DNA of 64,000 bases from an uncultured Saprospiraceae bacterium (lineage in GTDB: Bacteria > Bacteroidota > Bacteroidia > Chitinophagales > Saprospiraceae): assembly GCA_937951615.1 (NCBI GenBank), contig CALFBH010000017.1, forward strand, positions 21,316 to 85,315, read 5' to 3'. A program made the translations under genes and the position numbers. Below are positions 7,912 to 19,800 of this stretch, piece after piece. Below the pieces are notes generated by a model. It had not been told where the DNA came from and made no database searches. It saw nothing but the letters and a program-made list of their open reading frames with translations. The first letter of the stretch is position 1; each line of letters opens with the position of its first letter.

Positions 7912-9117
7912 ATGAGATTGAAAAATAAAAAGGTCATATTAGGCATAAGCGGCAGCATTGCAGCTTACAAAACAGCCTTTTTAACCCGTCTGTTGGTCAA
8001 AGCTGGCGCAGAAGTCAAAATCATTATGACACCAGCAGCGACTGATTTTATTACTCCACTCACCTTATCTACTTTATCCAAAAATCCGGTGTACAGCAAT
8101 GTCAGTTCCGAAGAAGGCTGGAACAACCACGTCGAGCTCGGCTTGTGGGCTGACGCACTTGTCATTGCACCTGCTACTGCCAATACACTGGCTGGCATGG
8201 CAAACGGCATTTGCAATAATATGCTGCTGGCAGTTTATCTCTCTGCACGCTGCCCAGTGTTTTTCGCGCCTGCAATGGATTTGGATATGTGGACACATCC
8301 TGCCACACAAGCCAATGTAGCCAAACTACAAGAATATGGCAATCACCTCATCCCGGTAGGAGATGGCGAACTAGCAAGCGGACTAGTCGGCGCAGGACGC
8401 ATGGCAGAACCAGAAGATATTGTGAATATGCTCGCTGATTCTTGGGAAAGCGAAACAGTCACAAAAGATCTAGCAGGCAAAAAAGCCCTAGTCACTTCAG
8501 GACCAACGCACGAAGCCATAGACCCAGTACGTTTTATCGGCAATCGTTCTACAGGACGAATGGGCGTGGCACTCGCAGAAGAACTAGCGAGCCGTGGCGC
8601 AGAAGTGATACTAGTGAGTGGCCCGACAAACATCAAGGCTTCTGGAGAACACATCACAAGCATTTCAGTCAAGTCAGCACAAGACATGTATGAAGCCTGC
8701 GTCCAGCATTTCCCCGAAATGGACATTGCGATTATGGCGGCCGCAGTAGCAGATTATACACCCAAAACTACTTCTGCAACCAAGATAAAAAAGAAACCCG
8801 GTGAGATGAGTATCGAACTCAAACGCACCAAAGACATCGCACAGCAATTGGGCAAGCTTAAAAAGACTGGACAAGTCACCGTCGGTTTTGCCCTCGAAAC
8901 GCATGACGAATTGAAAAACGCCAGAAAAAAACTGACCAAAAAGAATTTCGACTTTATCGTCCTCAATTCACTCAATGATAAAGGCGCCGGCTTCCAGCAT
9001 AATACCAATAAAATCACCATTGTCGATAAAAATGGGGAGCAGAGCTACGACCTGAAATCCAAAGAAGCAGTGGCTAAGGATATTGTGGATTATCTTGGGA
9101 AGTATGTGAAACCTTAG
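7912..9117 (+). CDS. coaBC: Bifunctional phosphopantothenoylcysteine decarboxylase / phosphopantothenate-cysteine ligase
   Basis: A 401-residue fusion that carries out two successive steps of coenzyme A synthesis. The N-terminal flavoprotein CoaC half has GISGSIAAYK (11-20), the active-site His in WNNHVELG (about 73) and APATANTLAGMANGI. Where E. coli has PAMN and a late Cys, this protein has PAMDLDMW and GELASGLVGAGRM; I believe this is normal in Bacteroidota rather than a defect. The CoaB half starts near residue 185 (KKALVTSGPTHEAIDPVRFI), with GNRSTGRMG, the AAAVADYTP loop and KIKK (about 288-291) for CTP and substrate binding. It is downstream of rpoZ in the conserved cluster. Confidence 0.95.
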   Translation: MRLKNKKVILGISGSIAAYKTAFLTRLLVKAGAEVKIIMTPAATDFITPLTLSTLSKNPVYSNVSSEEGWNNHVELGLWADALVIAPATANTLAGMANGICNNMLLAVYLSARCPVFFAPAMDLDMWTHPATQANVAKLQEYGNHLIPVGDGELASGLVGAGRMAEPEDIVNMLADSWESETVTKDLAGKKALVTSGPTHEAIDPVRFIGNRSTGRMGVALAEELASRGAEVILVSGPTNIKASGEHITSISVKSAQDMYEACVQHFPEMDIAIMAAAVADYTPKTTSATKIKKKPGEMSIELKRTKDIAQQLGKLKKTGQVTVGFALETHDELKNARKKLTKKNFDFIVLNSLNDKGAGFQHNTNKITIVDKNGEQSYDLKSKEAVAKDIVDYLGKYVKP

Positions 9118-9199
9118 TGTTACTTCGTCACTTAGTGGTTAAAAAAACGCTCCGATGCGCAACCCAGAGTTATATGCCCCTTAGTCGTGATAATTGTTT

Positions 9200-9232
9200 T
9201 TGGAATTTGGAATCTCCCATTTTGGATTTTTA
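9200..9232. repeat. TTTGGAATTTGGAAT-type dispersed repeat
   Basis: TTTGGAATTTGGAATCTCCC followed by ATTTTGGATTTTT. A close relative is at 6050-6082. Both copies precede a gene on the + strand and share the first 15 bases exactly. Confidence 0.6.
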
Positions 9233-9242
9233 GTACTTCAGT

Positions 9243-10376
9243 ATGCGTACCACACCCATTGATCTTCTTCGCGGCTTCATCATGATACTCATGGCACTCG
9301 ACCATGCCAGTGCGATGATTGCACGTACCCATTTTTTTGAAATTTGGGGCGTGGACTTTAGTGGTTATCCTGATTTGGGCTGGTGGTTTACCCGATTTGT
9401 CAGTCATTTATGTGCGCCCGGCTTTTTCTTTTTGATGGGCATGAGCATCTGCTTATTTGCTGAAAAGCGAAAACAAGCAGGCTGGGAAGATTGGGATGTT
9501 CGTCGATATTTTTTCAAGCGGGGCGGATTGATTTTGGTGTTTATGTTATTTCTGGAATTTCCTGGCTGGGGATTGAGTGCGCTGTTTAGTGGCGGCGGTG
9601 GGGCAGAGGGTGGCATGAACCTTCCTGGTCAGTATAGTAGTGGATTTTTTCTGCCAACTACCGTTTTGTATGGCTTGGGTATGTGTATGTTGATTGCTGC
9701 ATTTTTGTGGAAACTAAATAAAGGCTGGCTAATCTTGATGACGATATTGAGTTTTGCTTTTTCCGGCTGGTACATCCATCAACTATCGCCTGATGCTGTG
9801 TTTAATCCCCTGATGGTCTTCTTCTGTACACCTGGGATTTCCAACGGCGCGATGGTTATTTATCCCATTATTCCCTGGCTGGGTGTCGTGACATTTGGCA
9901 TCTTGTGGGCAAAATTATTACAAACCAAAAAAGAAGAAATCTACTCGTACTCCCTCATTACTGGACTAGTCTTTATCGCTGCCTTTCTGATACTTCGTTT
10001 TCTTGAAATCGGCAACTTTCAATTGAATACTTACACTGATTGGATTTCATTTTTTACGCTAGTAAAATATCCGCCCAGCATTGTCTTTATTTTATTGACT
10101 TGCGGAATCAATCTGATCTTCCTCTTTATTTTTTCAAAACTGGCAGGCTACGCCTGGTTGCGACCAGTCAAAATATTCGGGCAAACGGCGATGTTTTTCT
10201 ACATCATTCATTTGTACTTGTACGCATTCCTCGGCGCACCTTTTCCAATGGGCAGCTCTATCGGCGTCATGTATGTATTATGGATTGCCGGACTAGTTGT
10301 ATTGTATTTTATTTGCAAATGGTTTTTAAATTTCAAAAGATCAAAACCATTAGATTCCTGGTGGCGGATGATTTAA
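9243..10376 (+). CDS. DUF1624 / heparan-alpha-glucosaminide N-acetyltransferase-like membrane protein
   Basis: 377 residues with about ten hydrophobic segments. The N-terminus RTTPIDLLRGFIMILMALDHAS is the signature of the DUF1624/HGSNAT-like acyltransferase family: DLLRG in the first membrane helix and an Asp-His (DH) pair at its end. Later pieces include GFFFLMGMSICLF, FFKRGGLILVFMLFLEFPGW and a C-terminal FGQTAMFFYIIHLYLYAFLGAP. Relatives transfer acetyl groups from cytoplasmic acetyl-CoA to sugars across the membrane; the substrate here is unknown. The gene may be read through from coaBC (125 bases upstream), and it converges on the amylase gene. Confidence 0.8.
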   Translation: MRTTPIDLLRGFIMILMALDHASAMIARTHFFEIWGVDFSGYPDLGWWFTRFVSHLCAPGFFFLMGMSICLFAEKRKQAGWEDWDVRRYFFKRGGLILVFMLFLEFPGWGLSALFSGGGGAEGGMNLPGQYSSGFFLPTTVLYGLGMCMLIAAFLWKLNKGWLILMTILSFAFSGWYIHQLSPDAVFNPLMVFFCTPGISNGAMVIYPIIPWLGVVTFGILWAKLLQTKKEEIYSYSLITGLVFIAAFLILRFLEIGNFQLNTYTDWISFFTLVKYPPSIVFILLTCGINLIFLFIFSKLAGYAWLRPVKIFGQTAMFFYIIHLYLYAFLGAPFPMGSSIGVMYVLWIAGLVVLYFICKWFLNFKRSKPLDSWWRMI

Positions 10377-10390
10377 ATGCTTTCGTGCAT

Positions 10391-10423
10391 CATTTGAATT
10401 TGTATTTGACATTTGAATTTGAG
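10391..10423. repeat. AAATACAAATTCAAA-type dispersed repeat, inverted copy
   Basis: CATTTGAATTTGTATTTGAC followed by ATTTGAATTTGAG is the reverse complement of the phrase at 4212-4248 and 5881-5919. It fills the short gap between two convergent genes. Confidence 0.65.
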
Positions 10424-10432
10424 TTTTCATTT

Positions 10433-12817
10433 TTACCAACTAGTAAAAACCTCAAAACCCTCACCAGACAAACCCACCTTAAACTGCCCATCCTGCACAC
10501 TACCCGTCCCGAAATTGAATTGCGGACGCAGATTGTTCACCTGCAAATGCTCAGGAATCGTCAAGCTGATTTTCCGATCACCGCCTTTACTGATAACTAT
10601 AATGGCTATTTCACCAAAATAATTTCTGGCATAAGCCAAGGTATTTTTATCCGCTTTCAATAACTCAAAATCACCATAAGTCAGACAAAGATGATTTTTG
10701 CGGAGCTGCGATAACTGCTCCACCAAAGCCTTCGTTCTATTTTCAAAACGAGTCAGGTTGTCAAACCGCATCATGCGACGATTATCGGGATCACCAGCAC
10801 CGACCATGCCGATTTCATCTCCATATAGAATCGTCGGAATGCCAGGAATCGTCATCACAAAAGCAAAATAATTACTCAGCGTCAGATAGCCTTTTGGATC
10901 TTTGAGTGTTACCTCGCGTGTAAATCCAGCTTCGCGCTGATCCTCATCATAAAGCACCGAGCCATCGGCAAGACTCATAAACCTGACCTGATCGTGATTA
11001 CCTGTAATGTTGCCCATCGTATGATGATGCCCGTACCAGTCCAATGATTCCATCAGCGCATCGGCGGCACGCTCCATAGATTCATCGTCCTTAATAAAAG
11101 CATCGCGTGCAGTGAAATAGAGATTGAAATCAAATTGAGCATCCAGCATACCAGAGCCGACGTATTGAGAAATCAGTTCGTGGCTACCATAAGTTTCGCC
11201 GATTTGATAAACATAACGATTTTGCGGGAGCATCACTTCCTCTTTCAATTTACGGGTGAGTCGTCGCCAAAACGCTTCAGGAATATGTTTGGTGGCATCA
11301 TGTCGAAAGCCATCTAAATTGTATTTTTTTATCCAATATAAAGTCGAATCAGCCTGCAACTCAATCGCTTCAGGATTGGAAAGGTCCAGTGTAGGTAAAA
11401 AAGTGTCAAACCAGGTCGTCAGTCGGTGTTCGTCCCAGATTCGGATATTTTTTGTGCCGTCTGGCAAATCCAGTTGCGTTGCCCATTCTGGATGATTTTG
11501 ATAAATGGGATGATCTTGATGGACATGATTGCAGACATAATCCAGTAAAACATTCATGTCATTTTTGTGGGCTGTGCTGACCAGTGTTTCCAGGTCTTCA
11601 CTGTTTCCAAAACGTTCATCCACCTTAGAACTGGAAATGGGCCAATAACCATGATAGCCCGAATACCAGCGTCGCGGCTCAGGAAATTCCTGCCAGGCTT
11701 CCGCTGGATTTTGGGTCAGCGGAGAAAGCCAGATGGTATTGATGCCCATTTTTTTAAAATAACCATCCTCTATTTTTTGCGTAATACCAGCGAGGTCGCC
11801 CCCCATATAATTCTGAATCGGGCGGAGACGATCATCATCAATTGGCGCATCATTTTCTGTTTTACCATTATTAAAACGATCAATCAATGTAAAGTACATA
11901 TTCATAGCGGGCAAGTCATGGCGGGTCAGCTTGCTAGCATTCAGAAGGGGCTGACCATTTTGCAATGGCACCAATAAGTCATTTGAAGTGCCTTCATCAT
12001 TATAAGCCCAGATCCGCAAATGTGTGCGACCATCCGTGGCGAGCTTGTCAGGTATCTGAATGACGATTTCTTGTTCCCTTATATCTGTTTGAATACGCTT
12101 GTTTTCTATAAAGGCAAAAACTTCTGTTGGCGGATTGCTGAAGCCAATATGGATTGATGTACCTCTTGTTTTTTTAGAAAATAGTATGGGCAGTTTTTCA
12201 GGATTAGCCTTTGGGATGACCAGTAATGAGTTGGTGCCGCCCATGCCATTGCTGACGATATTTGTATTGTCAGGATCGTTGATTTCTTTGCCATCAACAA
12301 TCAGTTTGTATTGATAATTGCCGGGCGAAAGGTGGAATGATTTTTCATAATAAGCATCTGCTGTTGCAGTCATAGCTTCAGTGACCCAGTTGTTGAATTG
12401 ACCTTTTATAGCGACAGATGAAGGCGTATCAGCTAATTTGAAACGAATGTTTTTTTGTTGTTTATTTGATTGGCGGAGCAAAAGGGCGTGATCTTTATTA
12501 TTTGCCCATATTTTAAGCACAGACAATACAGGCATAGTCGTTTTGGGAGTGATAATAAGCTCTTTTTTATTTGACGATAAGTCAATATCAGCAAATGGAG
12601 AAGTAGCAGAATCAATGTTGGAAGGATACATGAAATAATCTTCCAGCAGAATACTTGTCTTGCCATCCATTATTATCTGGCTTGCTAAATTGCTCATTCC
12701 TAGCTCCCCATTATGATTTGTAGAAGAGCTAGAATTTGTGTTTTTGCATCCAGCAATCATTAAGAGACCTATGAAAATAGAGCTATGAAATAAAAGTTTA
12801 ATATTAAAATACATCAA
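10433..12817 (-). CDS. GH13 alpha-amylase-family lipoprotein with N-terminal beta-sandwich domains
   Basis: 794 residues. A lipoprotein signal ends in IAGC (Cys24), so it is probably surface-anchored. Residues about 123-205 resemble a CBM48/E-set domain (IKGQFNNW, then NYQYKLIVDG); a further sandwich domain follows to about 290. The GH13 barrel starts near 308 (MYFTLIDRFNNG). Catalytic motifs are intact: DYVCNH (426-431), GFRHDA with nucleophile Asp507, QIGET with acid Glu541 and GNHD with Asp609. A C-terminal beta domain completes it. Domain order suggests a neopullulanase- or cyclomaltodextrinase-like enzyme acting on starch or maltodextrins. No susCD pair is adjacent, so it is a stand-alone gene with its own promoter. 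Confidence 0.92.
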   Translation of the reverse strand: MMYFNIKLLFHSSIFIGLLMIAGCKNTNSSSSTNHNGELGMSNLASQIIMDGKTSILLEDYFMYPSNIDSATSPFADIDLSSNKKELIITPKTTMPVLSVLKIWANNKDHALLLRQSNKQQKNIRFKLADTPSSVAIKGQFNNWVTEAMTATADAYYEKSFHLSPGNYQYKLIVDGKEINDPDNTNIVSNGMGGTNSLLVIPKANPEKLPILFSKKTRGTSIHIGFSNPPTEVFAFIENKRIQTDIREQEIVIQIPDKLATDGRTHLRIWAYNDEGTSNDLLVPLQNGQPLLNASKLTRHDLPAMNMYFTLIDRFNNGKTENDAPIDDDRLRPIQNYMGGDLAGITQKIEDGYFKKMGINTIWLSPLTQNPAEAWQEFPEPRRWYSGYHGYWPISSSKVDERFGNSEDLETLVSTAHKNDMNVLLDYVCNHVHQDHPIYQNHPEWATQLDLPDGTKNIRIWDEHRLTTWFDTFLPTLDLSNPEAIELQADSTLYWIKKYNLDGFRHDATKHIPEAFWRRLTRKLKEEVMLPQNRYVYQIGETYGSHELISQYVGSGMLDAQFDFNLYFTARDAFIKDDESMERAADALMESLDWYGHHHTMGNITGNHDQVRFMSLADGSVLYDEDQREAGFTREVTLKDPKGYLTLSNYFAFVMTIPGIPTILYGDEIGMVGAGDPDNRRMMRFDNLTRFENRTKALVEQLSQLRKNHLCLTYGDFELLKADKNTLAYARNYFGEIAIIVISKGGDRKISLTIPEHLQVNNLRPQFNFGTGSVQDGQFKVGLSGEGFEVFTSW

Positions 12818-12831
12818 TCGTTTTTATGTGC

Positions 12832-12863
12832 TAAAGGTATATAGAATAAATAAGAAGTCAAAA
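12832..12863 (-). promoter_or_regulatory. Promoter of the GH13 amylase gene
   Basis: On the minus strand TTTTTG is followed after 19 bases by TACCTTTA, one mismatch from TAnnTTTG. The box ends 14 bases before the ATG. Confidence 0.55.
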
Positions 12864-13606
12864 AGCGAATTAGTGACTATGAACCAATTAATTTTGTCTA
12901 AGAAAAGATCTCATTGATGTCAGTCATCTTGTTCAGGCTGCCTACTTCCTTGTTAACAACTTTGTGCTGAAATACCTCAGCATATTTTTTTTCAAGCACT
13001 TAAAATAAGTGTGTTTTTAATATATTTATTATTTTTCCTCCACTAAGATGCTCAATAATTCTATCCATTTTACATTACTTTTGTATATTTACACTCCAAT
13101 TTAAGGCAAGCTTTATATGGAGTAAAAGAATTAGGCTAAATTCTTACCTACTATAAAACCTTGGATTGAGACTTTTATACTATAGTAAAGTCTGTTTGCG
13201 ATTCAGCAAAATGATTGAAATCATCTTTGGTGCAAACTCAATGCAAAATACTACTAGGTTGAGCTTGCATTTAAGAAACTTGTTTTGTGTATAAAAATGA
13301 AAGAGCCTCCCTTAGAATTGCAAGAAAATTACAGAAAAATTGGATTCACTAAAAAAAGATAAGGATATGCAGGAAAAAAGGCATATATATCCACAAATTG
13401 AGTGACTCAAACCATAATTTTCGTTCTAAAGGAAGTAAATTATTTTGTAGATGCTATTAAATCTATTTTTCAAACTAAATTAGAAATTAAGTAGCTGCGG
13501 TTTATTCCCAATCACAAAATTCGATTCCAAATAAAAACATGTTATTTTAACAAAACCTTAACAGTTAGGTTGCAACGAAATTCTGATAAAAGCTGACTCT
13601 AAATTA

Positions 13607-13637
13607 GTGTACACACGTAATATAACTCCTGTACACC
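13607..13637. promoter_or_regulatory. Paired GTGTACAC palindromes upstream of the adhesin gene
   Basis: GTGTACAC at 13607-13614 and TGTACACC at 13630-13637 are near-identical short palindromes about two helical turns apart (23 bp), a layout that often marks a dimeric repressor or activator site. The regulator is unknown. Confidence 0.3.
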
Positions 13638-13836
13638 AAAAATACGCAAAAACGCCTCATCAGCGTTTTTAAGTTCCACTCACTATCAGACTTTCAATCA
13701 CCCGATTGTTTTGAACACCATATTATAGAACCACTTTTCTTTATTGCCAATTGTAAAGGCATAAAGAGCATCATTACGTATATTCATATTTATTCTTATA
13801 CATAATCAGGATTTATTAAATAACTAAATTCAATTC

Positions 13837-16800
13837 ATGAGAAATCTAACCTTTACACACACAAGAGGCGACATTGTCGGTCTCTGGCGTTATCAGCTGC
13901 TGACCGCACTGATGGCGGTTTGTATGTTTGTTGGCATTCCAGACAATCTGAATGCTCAAACGCTAACTGCGACGGTCACTGATGTGAGTTGCTCACCCGC
14001 TCCTTGTCCTGTGGACAGCGACGGTGCGATCAACCTTACCGTGACAGGCGGAACTGCTCCGTACACTTATGCTTGGTCTTCTGGTGGAGTCGTGCTCAAC
14101 CCACCATGTGAAGAATCAGCATTTGATGTAAATGATGGACTTGGTGCCAATCCAGTTGTTGGAGCTGATAATACTATTGTTGAAGATGCAGTGAATGCAC
14201 AAGCTTATACGATTAATGGCTCTGTACTGACCATCAATCAGGCTTCTTTCAACGGTGGTGCTACTATTGATGAGGAAATTATCAATAATAGCCAACAAAC
14301 AGGTTTTATCGGTTTGAGAACTGGTGTAGACCACGATCAAATTGTAGGAGGTGTTGGTGCTGCAAATATGACGCGTACCTTCAACTTTAATCCTCCTGTT
14401 AGCAATTTGGAGATGTTGTTCAATGACCTTGATAATAACGATGTTGCTATTATCACACCCAAATTGAATGGCGTTGCACAGACCATTCCCGCAGGAGATA
14501 TCCTGTCTATTGGGTCTAATGTTGTTCGCGTAGGTACCAATCAGTTTGAGTCAATTACTGACGCAGGTCTCGGACCAAGCCTTGATGGAAGTGTATTCCT
14601 CAAATTCTCCGGACCGATTGATGAAATAGAGATTGTATTTTACGATGATACTGCTGGACCTGGTGTTGTAGGTACTGAAGGTGGATCTTACACCGTAGAT
14701 TTTCCTGCACAATGCCCAGAAGATTTAGAATGTCTTGTTGCTGGTGCTTATACTGTTGTCGTAACAGATGCAGCAGGTGGCACAGCTACAGCGACTTATA
14801 CAGTTGATGCAGCTGTATGTGGCGACCTGACCGTTGATGTAGTAGGTCAGGATGTAAGTTGTACTCCTGCTCCATGTCCTGCGGATAGCGATGGTGCTGT
14901 TGATATTACAGTTACAGGCGGTGTTGCTCCTTATACTTATAGCTGGGCAGATAATGGCGTTCAGTTTTGCCAAGACGAGAGTACTGCGGACTTTGCCCCA
15001 CTCGGTGGCACTGGTGCGAATCCAGTCGTTGGTGCTGATAATACAATTGTAGAGAATGCGATCAATGGTCAAAATTATCTGGTTTCAGGTTCTGTATTGA
15101 CTGTTAATTCAGCTACTTTCAACGGAGGTGCTACGATTGATGAAGAAATTATTGATGACTCACAGTTGAATGGAACCTTTGCAATACGTACAGGTGTAGA
15201 CCATGACCAGCTTACTGGTGGTGTTGCTGCGGCGAATATGACGCGTACATTCGACTTTAGTCCTGCAACTGCTGGTATAGATATGCTTTTAAATGACATT
15301 GATAATAATGATATTGCTATTGTCAATACCTATTTAAATGGTGTTTTGGTACCTATTGCTGCTGGCGATATTGTATCTACAGGTTCTAATGTAATAACTG
15401 TAAATAATAATACATTTGATTCTAATATTGACTCTGGACTTAATAACACGACAGATGGTAGTGTACTATTTAATTTTAGCAGTGTAATTGATCAGATTGA
15501 GATCATCTATTATGATGATGTTGCTGGTCCTGGTGTTGTTGGTTCTGAAGGTGGTTCTTACTCTGTAAACTTCCCTGCTGAAGCATGTAATGATCCTGAA
15601 GATTTGACTTGTCTGGATGCGGGTACTTATACTGTATTGGTAACAGATGTAAATGGTTTGACAGGAACAGCCTCTTATACTGTACTTCCTGCAATCAACT
15701 GTGGCGATCCTTGTGATGCTACAACAGGTGACCTGGATGCAAGCGGACTTGGCGGACCTTTCTACTACTGGGAAGATTCAAACGGCAATCCATTACCATT
15801 GCCAGATCCTTGTACAGATACCAACTGGGCAAACTTCCAGACTATAGATGGTGTTGGAGCTAACCCTGTTGTTGGTGCAGATAATACAATTGTAGAAGAT
15901 GCTATTAATGGCTCTTCCTTTACCATAAGAGGAGCAACGATGACCGTGAATCAGGCTACTTTTAGTGGAGGTGCTACTATTGATGAAGAAATTATAAATG
16001 ATTCTCAGTTAAATGGAACATTTGCATTACGTACAGGTGTTGATCACGACCAGATTGCTGGTGGTGCAGGTGCTGCAAACATGAGTCGTGTATTTACATT
16101 CGACAGACCAGTTTGCGACTTATCTATGTTCCTGAATGATATTGATAATAATGATGTTGCGATTGTAACAGCAAGTAATGGCGGTGTAAACGTGCCACTC
16201 TCTGCTGCTGATTATACCCTTACGGGAACAAATGTTACAGTAGTAGGTACGAATCAATTTGAGTCTATCAACGATCTTGGTTTGAATAATACTGCTGATG
16301 GTGGTGTTTTATTTGAATTTACAAATTGCGTGGATAGAATTGAAATCGTTTATTACGATGATGTTGCAGGACCTGGTGTTATTGGTTCTGAAGGTGGTTC
16401 TTACTCAGTAAACTTCCCACCTGAATGTGATTATCCTGCTGTTCAGACAGGTTTAGATCCTGGTTGTTATACCGTTTTTGTCAAAGATGTAGATGGTAAC
16501 GAAATTAGCCAGGAATTATGTGTCGTTATTGAAGGTTGCGATGGCGCAATTGGTAATTATGTATGGTTAGATGAAAATGGCAACGGTATTCAGGATGCAG
16601 GTGAAGCCGGTATCCCAGGTGTCACTGTTAATCTGAGTGGCGACCTTGATGCAACTACAGTAACAGATGCGAATGGTGGATACATATTCCCTGATCTTCC
16701 AGAAGGTACTTATACCGTAACTGTTGATGAAACAACTTTACCTGATGGTGTAAGCCAAACGACTAATCCTGTAAATACAGGTAGCGATTTTGGTAACCAG

Positions 16801-19800
16801 ACAAATGGTTATACTATTGCATTAGGTTTGGAAGAAGAAAATATGACTGGTGACTTCGGTTACAACTTTGGAGATGCAGTTGGTAATACAGGACTAGGAG
16901 CTTTAGGTGATAGAGTATGGCGTGATGCTGATGCTGATGGCGTACAAGATGCTGGTGAAGCTGGTGTTGGTGGTGTTACAGTAACTATCTATGGCGACAG
17001 CAACGGCGACGGTGTTGTTGATCCTGCTACTGATATGCCTTTCTCAGCTGCTGTTGATCAAAACGGTGCGACTGGTACAGGTACTACAACTACTGAGCCT
17101 GACGGAAGCTACTACTTTAGCGACCTGCCAGCTGGTCAGTACATTGTTGTTGTTGATCCTAACTCAGCAGGTATTCAAGGTAAAGACCAGACAGGTGATC
17201 CTGATGAACCAGGTGTCTTGGCTGTTAATCCTGATAATATGAGTGATCCAGTGCTGATTGGTCCTGGTGATACTTACGTAAACTTAGATTTTGGTTATAC
17301 CAATCCTACCAATAATGATATTGGAGATACCGTTTACTTTGATGCTGATGCTGACGAAACTCAGGATCCAAACGAGCCAGGTATCGAAGGCGTTACAGTT
17401 AAATTAACTGACGAAAATGGCGATGTTATCGCTACGACTACAACTGACGAAAACGGTGAGTACTTATTCCCAGGTTTACCTGATGGTACTTATACAGTAA
17501 TGATTACTGATACAGATAACGTATTGGATGATTTATTAAATACAGAAGATCCTGATGGTGGCAACGATGGTACATCTACCGTTATTCTTGCTGGTGCAGA
17601 TGATTTGGACCAGGACTTTGGTTATACACCAGAAGGACAAGATCCAGGTGAAGGTTTGGTTGGTGACCAAGTATTCCTTGATTATAATGGAAATGGTGCG
17701 CCAGATCCAGGTGAAGGTATCGAAGGGGTGACTGTTGAATTACACGATGCAGCAGGTAACCTTCTTGCTTCTGATGTAACAGATGAAAACGGATATTATA
17801 GCTTCCCAGGACTTGATCCTGCTGAAGACTACTCTGTAGATGTTATTGAAAGTACATTGCCAGCAGGTATTACACAAACAGTTGATCCTGACAGTGCGCC
17901 TGATGGAGAATCTACAGTTGATTTGGCTAATGACCCTGATGGCACGAATGATGGTATTAACTTGGAGCAAGACTTCGGTTATGTACCTGACACACCAGGT
18001 AGCATTGGCACAATCGTTTGGTTGGATACTAATGTTGATGGTGTAAATGACGGACCTAATGGCCCTGATGGGACTCCAGGCACAGATGATGATGAGCCAG
18101 GTCTTGAAGGCGTGACAATTGATTTGTATGCAGATACAAATGGAAACGGTCTTGTAGATGCTGGCGAGCCATTGCTTACTACTACTACAACTGACGCTAA
18201 CGGAAACTACTTATTCCCGAATCTGCCTGCAGAAGGTGATGATTATGTAGTTGATGTAACAGATGAAGCCAATGTACTGAATGGTTACTGGCACAGTCTA
18301 GGTGCGCCTAATACAGATGACAATAGCCAAACAGATACTTATGCAGTAACACTTGGTGGTGCTGATCCTGTAAATGACTTTACTGCTGACTTCGGTTATT
18401 ATGTAGAGCCTGCTGTTTTGGGTAATTATGTATTTGAAGATACCAATGATAATGGTATTCAAGATGCTGGTGAGCCAGGTATCGAAGGTGTTACAGTTAC
18501 GATGATGATTACTTACCCTGATGGTAGTGTAGTGACATTGACTGATGAGACAGATGCTACAGGACATTATATTTTCGAGAATCTGTTATTGGATGAAAAC
18601 TACGATGGTACAGGTGCTTATGCTACGCCAATGGTAGGCGGAGGAGATGAGCCTTACTTTGAAATCAAAGTATTGGAAACTCCTACAGGTTACCAGCCTG
18701 CTACAGAAGATGTCAATGCTGATGGCAATGACGCTGAAGATGCAGACCCACTCTCTGGTGTACAAGGTATCGCTGATCAAGGTGCTACAGATACAACAAC
18801 ACAAGCTGATCCTACTGATGAGCCAACTCACCTGACTTATGACTTCGGTTTCATTCCGACGCCTGCAAGTTTAGGTAACTACGTATGGATTGATGAAAAT
18901 CAAGATGGTTTACAAGATCAAGGTGAAGTAGGAATCGGAAATGTAACGGTTAATCTGACAGATGCTGCTGGCAATCCAGTTGCAAGTACGGTTACAGATA
19001 CAGACGGTGGTTACTTATTCTCTGACCTTGCACCAGGTACTTATACGGTAACTGTTGATGAAACAACATTGCCTGCGAATATGACTCAAACAGATAATCC
19101 TGTGAATCCTAATGCTGATTTTGGTAACCAGACAAATGGTTATGATATTACATTAGCTTCAGGTGATGAAAACCTGACTGCAGATTTCGGTTATATCTGG
19201 GAAAGTCCTGACTTGAATGCAGGTACTGCTGCAATTGGTAACAGAATCTGGCATGATGCGAACGCTGATGGTGTTCAGGATCCAGGTGAGCCAGGTATCG
19301 ACGGTGTTACAGTAACTATCTACTCTGATAGCAATGGTGACGGTGTAATTGATCCTGCTACCGATGTTCCAGTTGCTGGTGCAATTGACCAAAATGGTGC
19401 TACAGGTGGTACAACTACCACAGAAGCGGATGGTACTTATATCTTTACTAATCTGCCTGCTGGCGAGTATATCACAGTCGTTGATCCTACTTCTGCAAAT
19501 ATTGCAGCGAAAGATCAGACTGGTGATCCAGACGAATATGGTGAGCCTGCAACGGATCCTGACAACATGAGTGATCCTGTATTATTGGCTCCTGGTGATG
19601 TATTCTTGTTGTCTGATTATGGATATATTAGTCCTGCTGATAATAACGATCTTGGAGATACTGTTTACTTTGATAAAGACGGAGACGGAACTCAAGACGC
19701 TGATGATCCTGGTATCCAGGGTGTAACAGTTGCCTTGTTGGATGAAAATGGTGATAATATTGCAACTACAACTACAGACGAAAATGGTAACTACCTGTTC

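Larger units (their letters stand above)
12818..13836. other. 1-kb AT-rich non-coding region between amylase and giant adhesin genes
   Basis: No ORF of note on either strand. Besides the amylase promoter at its left end, it contains two GTGTACAC-like palindromes (13607-13614 and 13630-13637, centres 23 bp apart) and a hairpin AAAAACGC/GCGTTTTT at 13648-13670 with a 7-base loop. The latter lies about 165 bases before the adhesin start, so it could be an upstream attenuator, a terminator of an unseen small transcript, or part of the adhesin promoter region. I see no clean TAnnTTTG box directly before 13837. Confidence 0.5.

Noticed and set aside
8343..8726. 127-residue minus frame inside coaBC
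   Set aside because: It lies wholly within a well-supported gene and has Ser/Pro/Ala-rich antisense composition.
7912..9117. Loss of function in coaBC because PAMD replaces PAMN and Ser replaces the late Cys
   Set aside because: I believe these residues are normal in Bacteroidota CoaBC, and the rest of the protein is intact.
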